Below, piece after piece: positions 53,904 through 63,634 of a stretch of DNA of 64,000 nt. Both the position numbers and the translations under genes were made by a program. Numbering within the stretch: the stretch's first letter is position 1; each line of letters starts with the position of its first letter. Under the pieces are notes generated by a model. The model was not told the DNA's origin, did no database searches, and saw nothing but the letters and a program-made list of their open reading frames with translations. Source of the DNA: Pectobacterium carotovorum (lineage in GTDB: Bacteria; Pseudomonadota; Gammaproteobacteria; Enterobacterales; Enterobacteriaceae); assembly GCF_900129615.1 (NCBI RefSeq), contig NZ_FQWI01000003.1, positions 124,001-188,000 on the forward strand. Reading direction: 5' to 3'.

Positions 53904-56840
53904 ATGCGTAAACAGTGGGTCTGGATTACCGGGTGGTTTCTTTTATTCACATTCTGGCTTCCGGCGAGTTGGGCTGAGACGGGCTGGCAGCCGCTGGCTC
54001 AGACGATTCGAAAAAGCGAAAAAGATCCGCGACAATATCAGGCGATCAAACTGGATAACGGAATGACCGTTCTGCTGGTTTCCGATCCACAGGCACCCAA
54101 ATCTTTGGCATCACTGGCGCTGCCTATTGGCTCGCTGGACGATCCCAATAATCAACTGGGATTAGCGCATTACCTCGAACACATGGTGCTGATGGGATCG
54201 AAACGTTACCCAGAGCCAGAGGCGCTGTCCGAATTTTTGAAAAAGCATGGCGGTAGCCACAATGCCAGCACGGCGTCTTACCGCACGGCGTTTTATCTGG
54301 AAGTGGAAAATGATGCGCTGCGACCCGCCGTCGATCGGATGGCGGATGCAATTGCGGAGCCGCTGCTCGACCCGGTGAATGCCGATCGCGAACGTAACGC
54401 GGTCAATGCGGAATTAACGATGGCGCGTTCGCGTGACGGTCACCGCATGGCGCAGGTGGGGGCAGAGACGCTGAACCCGGCGCACCCGAGCGCGCGTTTT
54501 TCGGGGGGCAACCTTGAAACCCTGAGCGATAAACCCGGCAGTAAACTGCATGATGAGCTGGTGAAGCTCTATCAGAAATACTACTCAGCCAACCTGATGA
54601 AAGGGGTGATTTACAGCAATCAACCTCTGCCTGAACTGGCGAAACTGGCGGTCGACACATTCGGGCGCATTCCCAATCACAACGCCAGCGTTCCTGCGGT
54701 TACCGTTCCTGTGGCGACGGAAAAGCAGCGCGGCGTAATGATTCACTATGTTCCTGCTCAGCCTAGAAAACAGCTGCGCATTGAGTTTCGCGTCAGCGAT
54801 ATTAGCCAGGCGTTTCGCAGCAAGACGGATACCTACATTAGCTATCTGATCGGCAACCGCAGCCAGAATACGCTCTCTGACTGGTTGCAAAAGGAAGGGC
54901 TGGTTGAGTCTATCGGCGCAGGTTCTTCGCCGATCATCGACCGTAACGGTGGCATGTTCGCTATTTCAGCCTCGCTGACCGATAAAGGTCTGGCACAGCG
55001 TGATGAAGTGATCGCTGCGATATTCCGTTACCTGCAACAAATCCGCACAGAAGGGATTCAGCAGCGTTATTTTGATGAGATCGCGCATGTTCTGGATCTG
55101 GATTTCCGCTATCCGTCCATCAGCCGTGATATGGACTACATCGAATGGTTGGTTGATACCATGCTGCGCGTGCCGGTCGAACATACGCTGGATGCCCAGT
55201 ATGTTGCCGATCGCTACGATCCGAAGGCTATCGCTGCACGACTGGATGAGATGACGCCGCAGAACGCGCGCGTTTGGGTCATCAGTCCGAATGAGCCACA
55301 TAATAAAGTGGCCTACTTTGTCGATGCGCCGTACGAGATGAATAAGATCCCGTCAGCAACATTCGCAAAATGGAAAACGCTGGGGCAGAAAATGTCACTG
55401 TCGTTGCCGACGATCAATCCCTATATCCCGGATGATTTCTCCCTGATCAAAGCCGATAAGGCGATGACTAAACCGACGCTCCTGCTGAATCAGCCAGGGC
55501 TGCGCGTGCTTTATATGCCAAGCCACTACTTCGCTGATGAACCGAAAGCGGAAATCACGCTGTTCCTGCGTAATCAGGAAGCGCGCAGTACCGCCCGTAA
55601 TCAGGTGCTGTTTGCGTTAAACGATTATCTGGCAGGTCTGGCGCTGGATGAACTCAGCTATCAGGCTTCGATCGGTGGCATCAGTTTCTCCACCCGCAGC
55701 AATGATGGTCTGGTGATTAGCGCAAATGGCTATACCCAACATTTGCCACGGTTGCTGCTGACGTTGGCGGATGGCTACGCCTCCTTTACCTCGACGGAAG
55801 CACAGCTGGAGCAGGCGAAATCCTGGTACATACAGCAGTTGGATGCGGTAGAGAAATCAAAAGCCTTTGAACAGGCGTTACAGCCGGTTCAGGCGATATC
55901 GCAATTGCCTTACTTTGAGCGCGCAGAACGTCGTAACCTGCTGAAGGATATCCGTTTACAGGATGTGGTTAACTACCGCAAAGACTTGCTGCAAAAAGCC
56001 ACGCCGGAAATGCTGGTTGTCGGCAATCTGGCACCAGAGAAAGTCACCGAGCTGGCGAACACGCTGAAAACGCATCTGAAGGCCAGTGGCGACAATCTGT
56101 CGCGCAGCGATGATGTCAAAGTCAGTAAGCCGCAGCTTGCTAATCTGCAACGTCCGGGAAGCAGCACGGATTCTGCGTTAGCGGCGGTGTATGTACCGAC
56201 GGGTTATTCGGAAACGGAAAGCATGGCGTATAGCTCTGTGCTGGGGCAGATCGTTCAGCCTTGGTTCTATAGCCAACTGAGAACGGAAGAGCAACTGGGT
56301 TACGCGGTGTTTGCCTTCCCTACGACGGTTGGTCGACAGATGGGTATCGCCTTCCTGCTGCAAAGCAACAGCAAACAGCCTGCTTATCTGTATCAGCGTT
56401 ATGAAGATTTTTACCTGAAAGCGCAAAAACGACTGCGTGAGATGAGTGAAGAAGAGTTCACGCAGTATAAGCAGGGCGTGATGAATGAACTGAGCCAGCG
56501 CCCGCAAACCTTAGGCGAAGAGGCCAGCCGACTGCGTCGCGATCTGGATCAGGAAAACTTCGCTTTTGATTCGCGCGAGAAACTGCTCGAACAAATCAAA
56601 CCGCTGACGGTGGCGCAACTGGCAGATTTCTTCCAGAAGGCGCTGAAGCCTGAAGGCCTGGCTATTCTGTCGCAGGTTTCCGGTAGCCATCATGGTAAAG
56701 CCGACTATGCCGCACCGAAAGGATGGCATACCTACGCGGATGCGTCTTCATTGCAGAAAACGTTACCGCGTGAGAAAGCGCCCACGATGATCCCTGCGCC
56801 AGCAGCATCGGAAGCTGCCGGTAAGGTTTCTGCAGAATGA
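53904..56840 (+). CDS. ptrA: Protease III (pitrilysin)
   Basis: A 978-residue periplasmic zinc peptidase of family M16. Signal peptide MRKQWVWITGWFLLFTFWLP, cleaved near SWA. The zinc motif HxxEH is in LAHYLEHMVLMG; ERNAVNAELTMARSRDG carries the third ligand. ATG 53904, behind GGAG, is preferred to a GTG at 53877. Placed between recC and recB as in E. coli; its stop overlaps the recB start. Confidence 0.95.
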   Translation: MRKQWVWITGWFLLFTFWLPASWAETGWQPLAQTIRKSEKDPRQYQAIKLDNGMTVLLVSDPQAPKSLASLALPIGSLDDPNNQLGLAHYLEHMVLMGSKRYPEPEALSEFLKKHGGSHNASTASYRTAFYLEVENDALRPAVDRMADAIAEPLLDPVNADRERNAVNAELTMARSRDGHRMAQVGAETLNPAHPSARFSGGNLETLSDKPGSKLHDELVKLYQKYYSANLMKGVIYSNQPLPELAKLAVDTFGRIPNHNASVPAVTVPVATEKQRGVMIHYVPAQPRKQLRIEFRVSDISQAFRSKTDTYISYLIGNRSQNTLSDWLQKEGLVESIGAGSSPIIDRNGGMFAISASLTDKGLAQRDEVIAAIFRYLQQIRTEGIQQRYFDEIAHVLDLDFRYPSISRDMDYIEWLVDTMLRVPVEHTLDAQYVADRYDPKAIAARLDEMTPQNARVWVISPNEPHNKVAYFVDAPYEMNKIPSATFAKWKTLGQKMSLSLPTINPYIPDDFSLIKADKAMTKPTLLLNQPGLRVLYMPSHYFADEPKAEITLFLRNQEARSTARNQVLFALNDYLAGLALDELSYQASIGGISFSTRSNDGLVISANGYTQHLPRLLLTLADGYASFTSTEAQLEQAKSWYIQQLDAVEKSKAFEQALQPVQAISQLPYFERAERRNLLKDIRLQDVVNYRKDLLQKATPEMLVVGNLAPEKVTELANTLKTHLKASGDNLSRSDDVKVSKPQLANLQRPGSSTDSALAAVYVPTGYSETESMAYSSVLGQIVQPWFYSQLRTEEQLGYAVFAFPTTVGRQMGIAFLLQSNSKQPAYLYQRYEDFYLKAQKRLREMSEEEFTQYKQGVMNELSQRPQTLGEEASRLRRDLDQENFAFDSREKLLEQIKPLTVAQLADFFQKALKPEGLAILSQVSGSHHGKADYAAPKGWHTYADASSLQKTLPREKAPTMIPAPAASEAAGKVSAE

Positions 56841-59800
56841 AAAATGCCGCGCCGCAATCATTAGACGTCATGACGTTGCCGCTCTTGGGGGAGCGGTTGA
56901 TTGAGGCGTCGGCCGGAACGGGGAAAACCTATACGCTGGCTGCGCTTTACCTGCGCCTGTTGCTAGGGCTGGGCAAGCAAGCCGCGTATCCACGTCCGCT
57001 GCTGGTCGAGGAAATTCTGGTTGTGACCTTTACGGAGGCTGCGACCGAAGAACTGCGGGAACGTATTCGTGCCAGAATCCACGCTTTGCGCATCGCCTGC
57101 CTGCGTAAAAGCGCACAGGGTGAAGAGGCGGAGAAGCCTAAAGATACTTCGCTAGGGCAACTGCTGGCGGAGATTTCGGACCACCGCGATGCGGCGGATG
57201 TCTTGCTGGCGGCCGAACGACAAATGGATGAAGCGGCGATCTACACGATCCACGGCTTCTGCCAGCGTATGCTCAGTACCAATGCGTTTGAATCCGGCGT
57301 GCTTTTCGAACAGGTGCTGATAGAAGATGAACAGCCGCTGCGCCGTCAGGCCTGTGCTGATTTCTGGCGTCGTTATTGCTATCCGCTGCCGGTAGAGGTG
57401 GCGCGGATTGTCGGTCTGGAGTGGAAAGGGCCGGAAAACCTGCTGGCCGATCTGGCTCCTTATCTACACGGTGAAGCGCCTGCGTTCCGCTTGCCGCCAC
57501 AAGAAGATGAAACGCTGGTGAGTCGACATGAGAATATCGTGGCGACGATCGACGCATACAAACAACGCTGGCTGGCGTCAGCAGCGGATCTGGAAGCGTT
57601 GATTAGCGCTTCTGGTGTCGATAAACGCAGCTACAGCAGTAAGCATCTTCCCAACTGGCTACAGAAAGTTACGCTGTGGGCAGAGCAGCCGACGCTGGAT
57701 TATCAACTGCCGAAAGATCTGGTGAGATTTACCCAGCAAACGCTAATCGAGAAAACGAAGAAAGGCGAGCCGCCTGTTCATTCCCTTTTTGAGGAGACTG
57801 AACGGCTGCTTGAAGCGCCGCTGTCGCTGCATGATTTAGTCATTGTCCGCGCGCTGTCAGCGATCCGGGATTCAGTGCGTGAGGAAAAACGGCAGCGTGC
57901 AGAACTGGGATTTGACGATCTGCTGAGCCGTCTGGATGTTGCGTTGCAACAGCCGGGTGGGGAACAGCTTGCCAGCGCCATTCGCGAACGCTATCCGGTG
58001 GCGATGATCGATGAGTTTCAGGATACCGACCCCCAACAGTACCGTATTTTCCGAACGCTGTACGTCGGGCAGGCGCAGTGTGGGCTGCTGTTGATCGGTG
58101 ACCCTAAGCAGGCTATTTATGCATTTCGCGGTGCGGATATTTTTACCTATATGCACGCACGCGGAGAAGTGGTCGCACACTATACGCTGGGCACGAACTG
58201 GCGCTCGTCGCACCAGATGGTACGCGGCGTTAACCGCTTGTTTGAACGTCTGGAAAATCCTTTTATTTTCCAAAACATCCCTTTTCTGCCAGTCCAGCCG
58301 GCTGAATCTAAGCGCGGTTTGGTGTTTGAGGTCGCGGGGCAGCCGCAGCCTGCGCTGCAATTCTGGCTAACGGGTTCGGAACCGATTGGCGTAGGAGATT
58401 ATCAGCAGCGGATGGCGCGCCAGTGTGCGGCGCAGATTCGTGACTGGCTGGCGGCCAGCCAGCGAAGCGAAGCCTGGCTGATCACCGACGATTCTCGCCG
58501 TTTGGTCAGAGCATCTGACATGAGCGTGCTGGTGCGTAGCCGACGTGAAGCCTCGCTAATTCGTGATGCGCTGAGCCGTTTGTCCATTCCCTCTGTGTAT
58601 CTATCCAATCGAGACAGCGTATTCAGTACGCCGGAAGCCAGCGATATGTTGTGGCTGTTGCAGGCGGTACTGGCACCCGAGCAAGAGCGCACGTTACGCA
58701 GCGCCATGGCGACGGCCCTGATGGGACTGGATGCCGAACAGGTTGATGCCTTAGGGCAAAGCGAAGCCGCATGGGATACGCTGGTGGATGAATTTGCGGG
58801 CTACCGTGTTTTGTGGCGCCAGCGTGGCGTGCTGCCGATGCTGCGGGCGTTGATGAGTCAACATCAGCTGGCGGAGAACCTGTTGGCGAGTGCGGAGGGC
58901 GAACGCCGGATTACCGATATTCTGCATATCGGTGAATTATTGCAGGATGCCTCGGCAACGCTTGATAGCGAACATGCGCTGGTGCGCTGGCTATCACAGC
59001 AGATTGTCCAACCTAATCCGCAGGCAGAGAATCAGCAGTTACGTCTGGAAAGCGATCGTCACTTGGTGCAGATCGTGACGATCCACAAATCGAAAGGGCT
59101 GGAATACCCGCTGGTGTGGCTGCCTTTCATCAGTAACTTCCGCGTGCAGGATCAGGGCGTTTATCACGACCGCGAGAGCTATCAGGCCGTGTTGGATCTG
59201 CAAAATAATGAAGAAAGTCAGACGCTGGCGGAAGAAGAGCGGTTGGCGGAAGATTTACGTTTGCTGTATGTCGCGCTGACCCGTTCTATCTACCACTGTA
59301 GCGTGGGCGTCGCGCCGGTTCAGCGGTCGCGTAAGAAAGACGGCAGCAGCGATATGCACCAGAGCGCGCTGGGCTATTTACTCCAACGGGGTAAAGAAGC
59401 CGAGGCTGCCACGTTAGTCAGCGAGCTGGAAGGCATGGTTGGCGACGGTGTCGCATTAACACCGTTACAGGCAACGGAAGAACAGCGCTGGCAGCCGGAT
59501 AGACCGGAGCTGGCCGAGCTGCGGGCTCGCCACATTGAACGCCAACTGCGCGACGGCTGGCGAGTAACCAGCTATTCGGGGCTTCAGCAACATGGTTCTG
59601 CAAGCGCACAGGATCTGGTGCCGCGTCTGGATATCGAAGCGATAGGCGAGCGTCAGGAAGCGGATGAAACCCAACTGACACCGCATACGTTTCCACGTGG
59701 CGCGAGTCCGGGAACGTTTTTGCATAGCCTGTTTGAAACGCTGGATTTCACTCAGCCCGTTGAGGATGACTGGCTGGCCGAGCAGTTGCAGCTACAGGGA

Positions 59801-60418
59801 TTTGAAGCGCACTGGCATCCAGTATTGAAGACGTGGATGGATACGCTGTTGCATACGTCGCTTAACGAGCAAGGGATTATGCTGTCAGCGCTGGATAACG
59901 CCGATAAGCAGGCCGAATTACAGTTCTATATACCGATTGATGCACCAATACAGGCGGCGCAACTCGATCGGTTGGCAAAGCATCACGATCCGCTATCCGC
60001 GCGCTGTCCGGCGCTCTCTTTTCAGCAGGTTAAAGGCATGCTGAAAGGGTTTATCGATCTGGTGTTCCGCTGGGAAGGGCGCTATTACCTGTTGGACTAT
60101 AAGTCCAACTGGCTTGGCCCTGATGCCAGCGCGTACACCCAAACGACCATGATGCAGTCGATGGCCGAACACCGCTACGACTTGCAATACCAGCTCTACA
60201 CGCTGGCTTTGCACCGCTATCTACGTCATCGCATTGCGGATTATGACTATGAGCGCCATTTTGGCGGGGTGTTTTATCTGTTTTTACGCGGCGTTGAAGC
60301 GTCGCATCCCGGCAATGGCATCTTTGCTTGTCGTCCCTCTGCTGAATTTGTTTTTGGGCTGGATGCGCTCTTTAAGGGAAAGACGCCTGACGATGCTGAT
60401 ACAGGAATTCCCTCATGA
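56837..60418 (+). CDS. recB: Exodeoxyribonuclease V beta subunit RecB
   Basis: A 1193-residue helicase-nuclease. Walker A EASAGTGKTYTLAALYLRLL, the DEFQDTDPQQYRIF box, TIHKSKGLEYPLVWLP, and the C-terminal nuclease with LKGFIDLVFRWEGRYYLLDY (Asp and DYK) are present. Start ATG overlaps the ptrA stop (ATGA); stop overlaps the recD start. Confidence 0.97.
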   Translation: MKNAAPQSLDVMTLPLLGERLIEASAGTGKTYTLAALYLRLLLGLGKQAAYPRPLLVEEILVVTFTEAATEELRERIRARIHALRIACLRKSAQGEEAEKPKDTSLGQLLAEISDHRDAADVLLAAERQMDEAAIYTIHGFCQRMLSTNAFESGVLFEQVLIEDEQPLRRQACADFWRRYCYPLPVEVARIVGLEWKGPENLLADLAPYLHGEAPAFRLPPQEDETLVSRHENIVATIDAYKQRWLASAADLEALISASGVDKRSYSSKHLPNWLQKVTLWAEQPTLDYQLPKDLVRFTQQTLIEKTKKGEPPVHSLFEETERLLEAPLSLHDLVIVRALSAIRDSVREEKRQRAELGFDDLLSRLDVALQQPGGEQLASAIRERYPVAMIDEFQDTDPQQYRIFRTLYVGQAQCGLLLIGDPKQAIYAFRGADIFTYMHARGEVVAHYTLGTNWRSSHQMVRGVNRLFERLENPFIFQNIPFLPVQPAESKRGLVFEVAGQPQPALQFWLTGSEPIGVGDYQQRMARQCAAQIRDWLAASQRSEAWLITDDSRRLVRASDMSVLVRSRREASLIRDALSRLSIPSVYLSNRDSVFSTPEASDMLWLLQAVLAPEQERTLRSAMATALMGLDAEQVDALGQSEAAWDTLVDEFAGYRVLWRQRGVLPMLRALMSQHQLAENLLASAEGERRITDILHIGELLQDASATLDSEHALVRWLSQQIVQPNPQAENQQLRLESDRHLVQIVTIHKSKGLEYPLVWLPFISNFRVQDQGVYHDRESYQAVLDLQNNEESQTLAEEERLAEDLRLLYVALTRSIYHCSVGVAPVQRSRKKDGSSDMHQSALGYLLQRGKEAEAATLVSELEGMVGDGVALTPLQATEEQRWQPDRPELAELRARHIERQLRDGWRVTSYSGLQQHGSASAQDLVPRLDIEAIGERQEADETQLTPHTFPRGASPGTFLHSLFETLDFTQPVEDDWLAEQLQLQGFEAHWHPVLKTWMDTLLHTSLNEQGIMLSALDNADKQAELQFYIPIDAPIQAAQLDRLAKHHDPLSARCPALSFQQVKGMLKGFIDLVFRWEGRYYLLDYKSNWLGPDASAYTQTTMMQSMAEHRYDLQYQLYTLALHRYLRHRIADYDYERHFGGVFYLFLRGVEASHPGNGIFACRPSAEFVFGLDALFKGKTPDDADTGIPS

Positions 60419-62274
60419 TTGCGTTACTTGAAACAGCACTGGCGCGGCGGTTGCTGCGCCCGCTGGATGTTCAGTTCGCCAGAATGCTGGCGGATGAGAC
60501 GCAGCCCGATCTGCTGTTGGCTGCCGCCTGCCTGAGTGCGCACTCGGGGGCGGGGCATGTGTGTTTACCGCTGGAGAACTTGCAGGCGCAGACGCTGTTT
60601 GACGGCCGTGAGCCTGAATTGGCGCAACAGTTGCTTGCGGGGACAGGACTAAACACGGTTGCCGCATGGCAGCAGCGCTTACTGGCGTCCGATGCTGTCA
60701 GCGACGGCAGCCAGCCGACGCCGCTGGTGTTGCAAGGAGAAAAGCTGTATTTACAGCGCAGCTGGCAGAGTGAAGGCCGCGTGGCGCGGTTTATCGCCAG
60801 CGAGCGCGATACGATCCCCGTTGATGAACCTGCAATTCGGGCGGTTTTGGATCGGTTGTTTCCTGACACGGACGAAGAGATTAACTGGCAGAAGGTGGCC
60901 GCGGCTGTCGCGTTGACGCGCCGCATTGCGGTTATTTCTGGCGGGCCGGGAACGGGGAAAACCACGACGGTGGCTAAGTTGTTAGCGGCGCTGATTGAGC
61001 TGAATACGGGAGACGCGTTACGTATTCAACTGGCTGCGCCGACCGGGAAAGCGGCTGCGCGGCTCACGGAGTCGCTGGGGCAGGCCCTGCACCGTCTGGC
61101 GGTGGATCCTCGGTTGCGGGAAGCGTTTCCGCACGAAGCGACAACGCTGCATCGCCTTTTGGGGGCGGTGACGGACAGCCAGCGCCTGCGTCACCATCAG
61201 GACAACCCGCTGCATTTGGATGTGCTGATTGTGGATGAGGCGTCGATGGTCGATCTGCCGATGATGGCGAATGTGATTGCCGCGCTTCCGCCACACGCCA
61301 GAATTATCTTTCTGGGCGACCGCGATCAACTGGCGTCCGTCGAGGCGGGGGCGGTGTTAGGTGACATCTGTCGTTTTGCCGAAGCTGGCTATAGCCGTGC
61401 GCGGGCGCAGCAACTGCAACGCCTGACGTGCTGTACGCTGGATGACAGCGGCCCTGAAGGGCAGTCGACGGTCGGTGACAGTATTTGTCTGTTACGCCGG
61501 AGCTACCGTTTCGATCCGCATTCTGGTATTGGACAACTGGCGCTGGCGGTTAACGGCGGTGATGATGCTCGCGTGCGTGCCGTGCTGAACGGTGAGTTTG
61601 CCGACATCACGTGTAGCCCGTTAACCGAGGCTGAAGAGTATCAGGCCATGCTGGCACAGTGTGTCGAAGGGTATCGTGATTATCTACAGCTTGTTGCGGC
61701 GGGCGCAACGCCGGATGCCGTGCTGCTTGCTTTCCAGCGTTATCGCCAACTGTGCGCGTTGCGTGAAGGGCCGTTTGGCGTAGCAGGGCTTAATCAGCGC
61801 ATCGAGCAGGCTTTGCATCAGGCAGGACTGATTCAGCGCAGCCGTAATCCGCTTAACCGCTGGTATCCCGGCCGACCGGTCATGATTGAACGTAACGATG
61901 CCGCATTGGGTCTGTTCAATGGTGATATCGGCATTGCCATGATAGGGGAAAGCGGGGAGCTGCGCGTATTTTTCCCCTTGCCGAATGGCGAAACCAAAGA
62001 CGTTACGCCAAGCCGTCTGCCGCCGCATGACACAGCCTATGCGATGACGGTGCATAAATCGCAGGGATCGGAGTTCGATCATACGGCGCTGGTGCTGCCG
62101 AACCACTATTTACCGGTGTTGACGCGGGAACTGGTGTATACCGCTATCACGCGTGCGCGCCAGCGTTTGTCGCTCTATACCGATGTCCGCATTCTCTGCC
62201 GGGCGGTGAAAACGCCAACGCAGCGCTATAGCGGCTTGGAAGAGAGAATTAGTGCACTAATGATGCGTCCTTGA
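60415..62274 (+). CDS. recD: Exodeoxyribonuclease V alpha subunit RecD
   Basis: A 619-residue 5'-3' helicase of superfamily 1B. Walker A ISGGPGTGKTTTVAKLLA, the DEASMVDLPMM box and the late motif AMTVHKSQGSEFDHTALVLP are present. Completes RecBCD. In E. coli argA follows; here a convergent LacI-type gene lies 12 bases beyond. Confidence 0.96.
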   Translation: MIALLETALARRLLRPLDVQFARMLADETQPDLLLAAACLSAHSGAGHVCLPLENLQAQTLFDGREPELAQQLLAGTGLNTVAAWQQRLLASDAVSDGSQPTPLVLQGEKLYLQRSWQSEGRVARFIASERDTIPVDEPAIRAVLDRLFPDTDEEINWQKVAAAVALTRRIAVISGGPGTGKTTTVAKLLAALIELNTGDALRIQLAAPTGKAAARLTESLGQALHRLAVDPRLREAFPHEATTLHRLLGAVTDSQRLRHHQDNPLHLDVLIVDEASMVDLPMMANVIAALPPHARIIFLGDRDQLASVEAGAVLGDICRFAEAGYSRARAQQLQRLTCCTLDDSGPEGQSTVGDSICLLRRSYRFDPHSGIGQLALAVNGGDDARVRAVLNGEFADITCSPLTEAEEYQAMLAQCVEGYRDYLQLVAAGATPDAVLLAFQRYRQLCALREGPFGVAGLNQRIEQALHQAGLIQRSRNPLNRWYPGRPVMIERNDAALGLFNGDIGIAMIGESGELRVFFPLPNGETKDVTPSRLPPHDTAYAMTVHKSQGSEFDHTALVLPNHYLPVLTRELVYTAITRARQRLSLYTDVRILCRAVKTPTQRYSGLEERISALMMRP

Positions 62275-62286
62275 TGAGGGATAACG

Positions 62287-63309
62287 TCAGGCGGACTCAC
62301 GCTCAATCAGCGAAAAACCGATATCCATGATGGGGGAGGGCACGCTTTTCCCCTCAATCTTTTCTGCCAGCATGGCCGCTGCGTCGGTGCCGATCTTCCA
62401 GCGATCGATCCTGATCGTCGTAATCGTTGGTGTGCTGTGGGCGGCGAAATCGAGATCGCCAAATCCCATCACGGCCAGTTGCTTCGGCACCGCTAATCCT
62501 CTGGCGGCAGCTTCAATCATCACACCTTGCGCCAGCGTATCGGAACTGCAAATGATGGCATCAAAAACGTCGCCATCGGCGAGAAGTTCGATCAGCCCTT
62601 GCCGCCCTAACGCCAGCGTCGCAGGCCACGGGGCGAGGGCTTCACGCACGTAATGTCCCGGCTGTTTTTGTATGACGTCGTAAATGCCTTTCTTGCGCAG
62701 CCCGGCACGTGCGTCTTCGGTCCAGACCAGGCCAAAGCGCAAATGTCCTTTACCCAGCAAATAGTGTCCGATGGCGTTCCCGATGCTTTCATGGGAAAAA
62801 CCGACCAGCATATCGAGCGGCGTCGGGGTGAGATCCCAGATTTCGACGACGGGGATCGTGGCGTTGAGCAGGAGACGTTTGAGTTCGGGCGTATGGTGGA
62901 TACCGGTGAGGACGATACCGTCTGGGCGACGAGAAAGCAGGGTGGTGACAATCTCTGCCTCGGATTTATTGGTATAGCCAGCGACGCACAGCAGCATGTG
63001 GTAACCGCGTGCGGCTAGCTCATCGCTGATCGCCTGAACGGTATCAACGAACATATTGTTATTGATTTGCGGCACAACGACGGCAATCAGCTTGCTGCGT
63101 CGGGAGGCGAGCCCGCCTGCTAACATATTGGGGATATAGCCCGTGGCGCGGACCGCTTCCATCACCTTATTCACGGTTTCCGCACGAACAATCTTCGGAT
63201 TGTTCAACGCGCGGCTGACGGTCATGGGCGAAATGCCTGCGGCACGCGCGACATCTTCAAGCGTGGGAGCGCGCGGCGGCATGCTGCTGGCGTTTTTATC
63301 GCGTTTCAA
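62287..63309 (-). CDS. LacI/GntR-type regulator
   Basis: A 340-residue regulator. The N-terminal LacI helix-turn-helix is TLEDVARAAGISPMTVSRAL, with the hinge helix about 55-70 (NMLAGGLASRRSK), then a periplasmic-binding-like sugar domain. It resembles GntR-type repressors of sugar-acid genes. Divergent from the talarate/galactarate dehydratase gene, the likely target. Two matching palindromes lie between them. Confidence 0.9.
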   Translation of the reverse strand: MKRDKNASSMPPRAPTLEDVARAAGISPMTVSRALNNPKIVRAETVNKVMEAVRATGYIPNMLAGGLASRRSKLIAVVVPQINNNMFVDTVQAISDELAARGYHMLLCVAGYTNKSEAEIVTTLLSRRPDGIVLTGIHHTPELKRLLLNATIPVVEIWDLTPTPLDMLVGFSHESIGNAIGHYLLGKGHLRFGLVWTEDARAGLRKKGIYDVIQKQPGHYVREALAPWPATLALGRQGLIELLADGDVFDAIICSSDTLAQGVMIEAAARGLAVPKQLAVMGFGDLDFAAHSTPTITTIRIDRWKIGTDAAAMLAEKIEGKSVPSPIMDIGFSLIERESA

Positions 63310-63485
63310 TCACGGGTTCCCTTCTGAGGCTGCGCGCACATTTACATGTCGCTGGATTATCGTTGATGGCACATCGGTTTACCAGTCGCCTGTGTTTCTA
63401 CAACCTGCCGAATTGTCTCGTTTTTTCCGGCTGGTCCCAGAGCTGGTTAGGCTGCATTTCCGCTGTATCCTCTTACTTTTTGTGG

Positions 63486-63499
63486 TGATTGCGCAATCA
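63486..63499. promoter_or_regulatory. LacI-type operator candidate 1
   Basis: TGATTGCGCAATCA is a perfect 14-base palindrome with the central CG typical of LacI-family operators. It lies between the divergent regulator and dehydratase genes. Confidence 0.6.
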
Positions 63500-63604
63500 T
63501 TAATTCTGTCTCTCGATGAACGATTTTATCGTGTTAATGATTATTGTGTGATCTGTGTTGCATGTTTTTTCTTCATTTATCGCTATCTTCCTTCTGTTTA
63601 TGAA

Positions 63605-63618
63605 TGTTAGCGCAATCA
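63605..63618. promoter_or_regulatory. LacI-type operator candidate 2
   Basis: TGTTAGCGCAATCA matches site 1 at 12 of 14 positions and lies 17 bases before the dehydratase start. The two sites are 119 bases apart, a spacing that would allow DNA looping. Confidence 0.55.
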
Positions 63619-63634
63619 TTTTACGAGGTGAGAC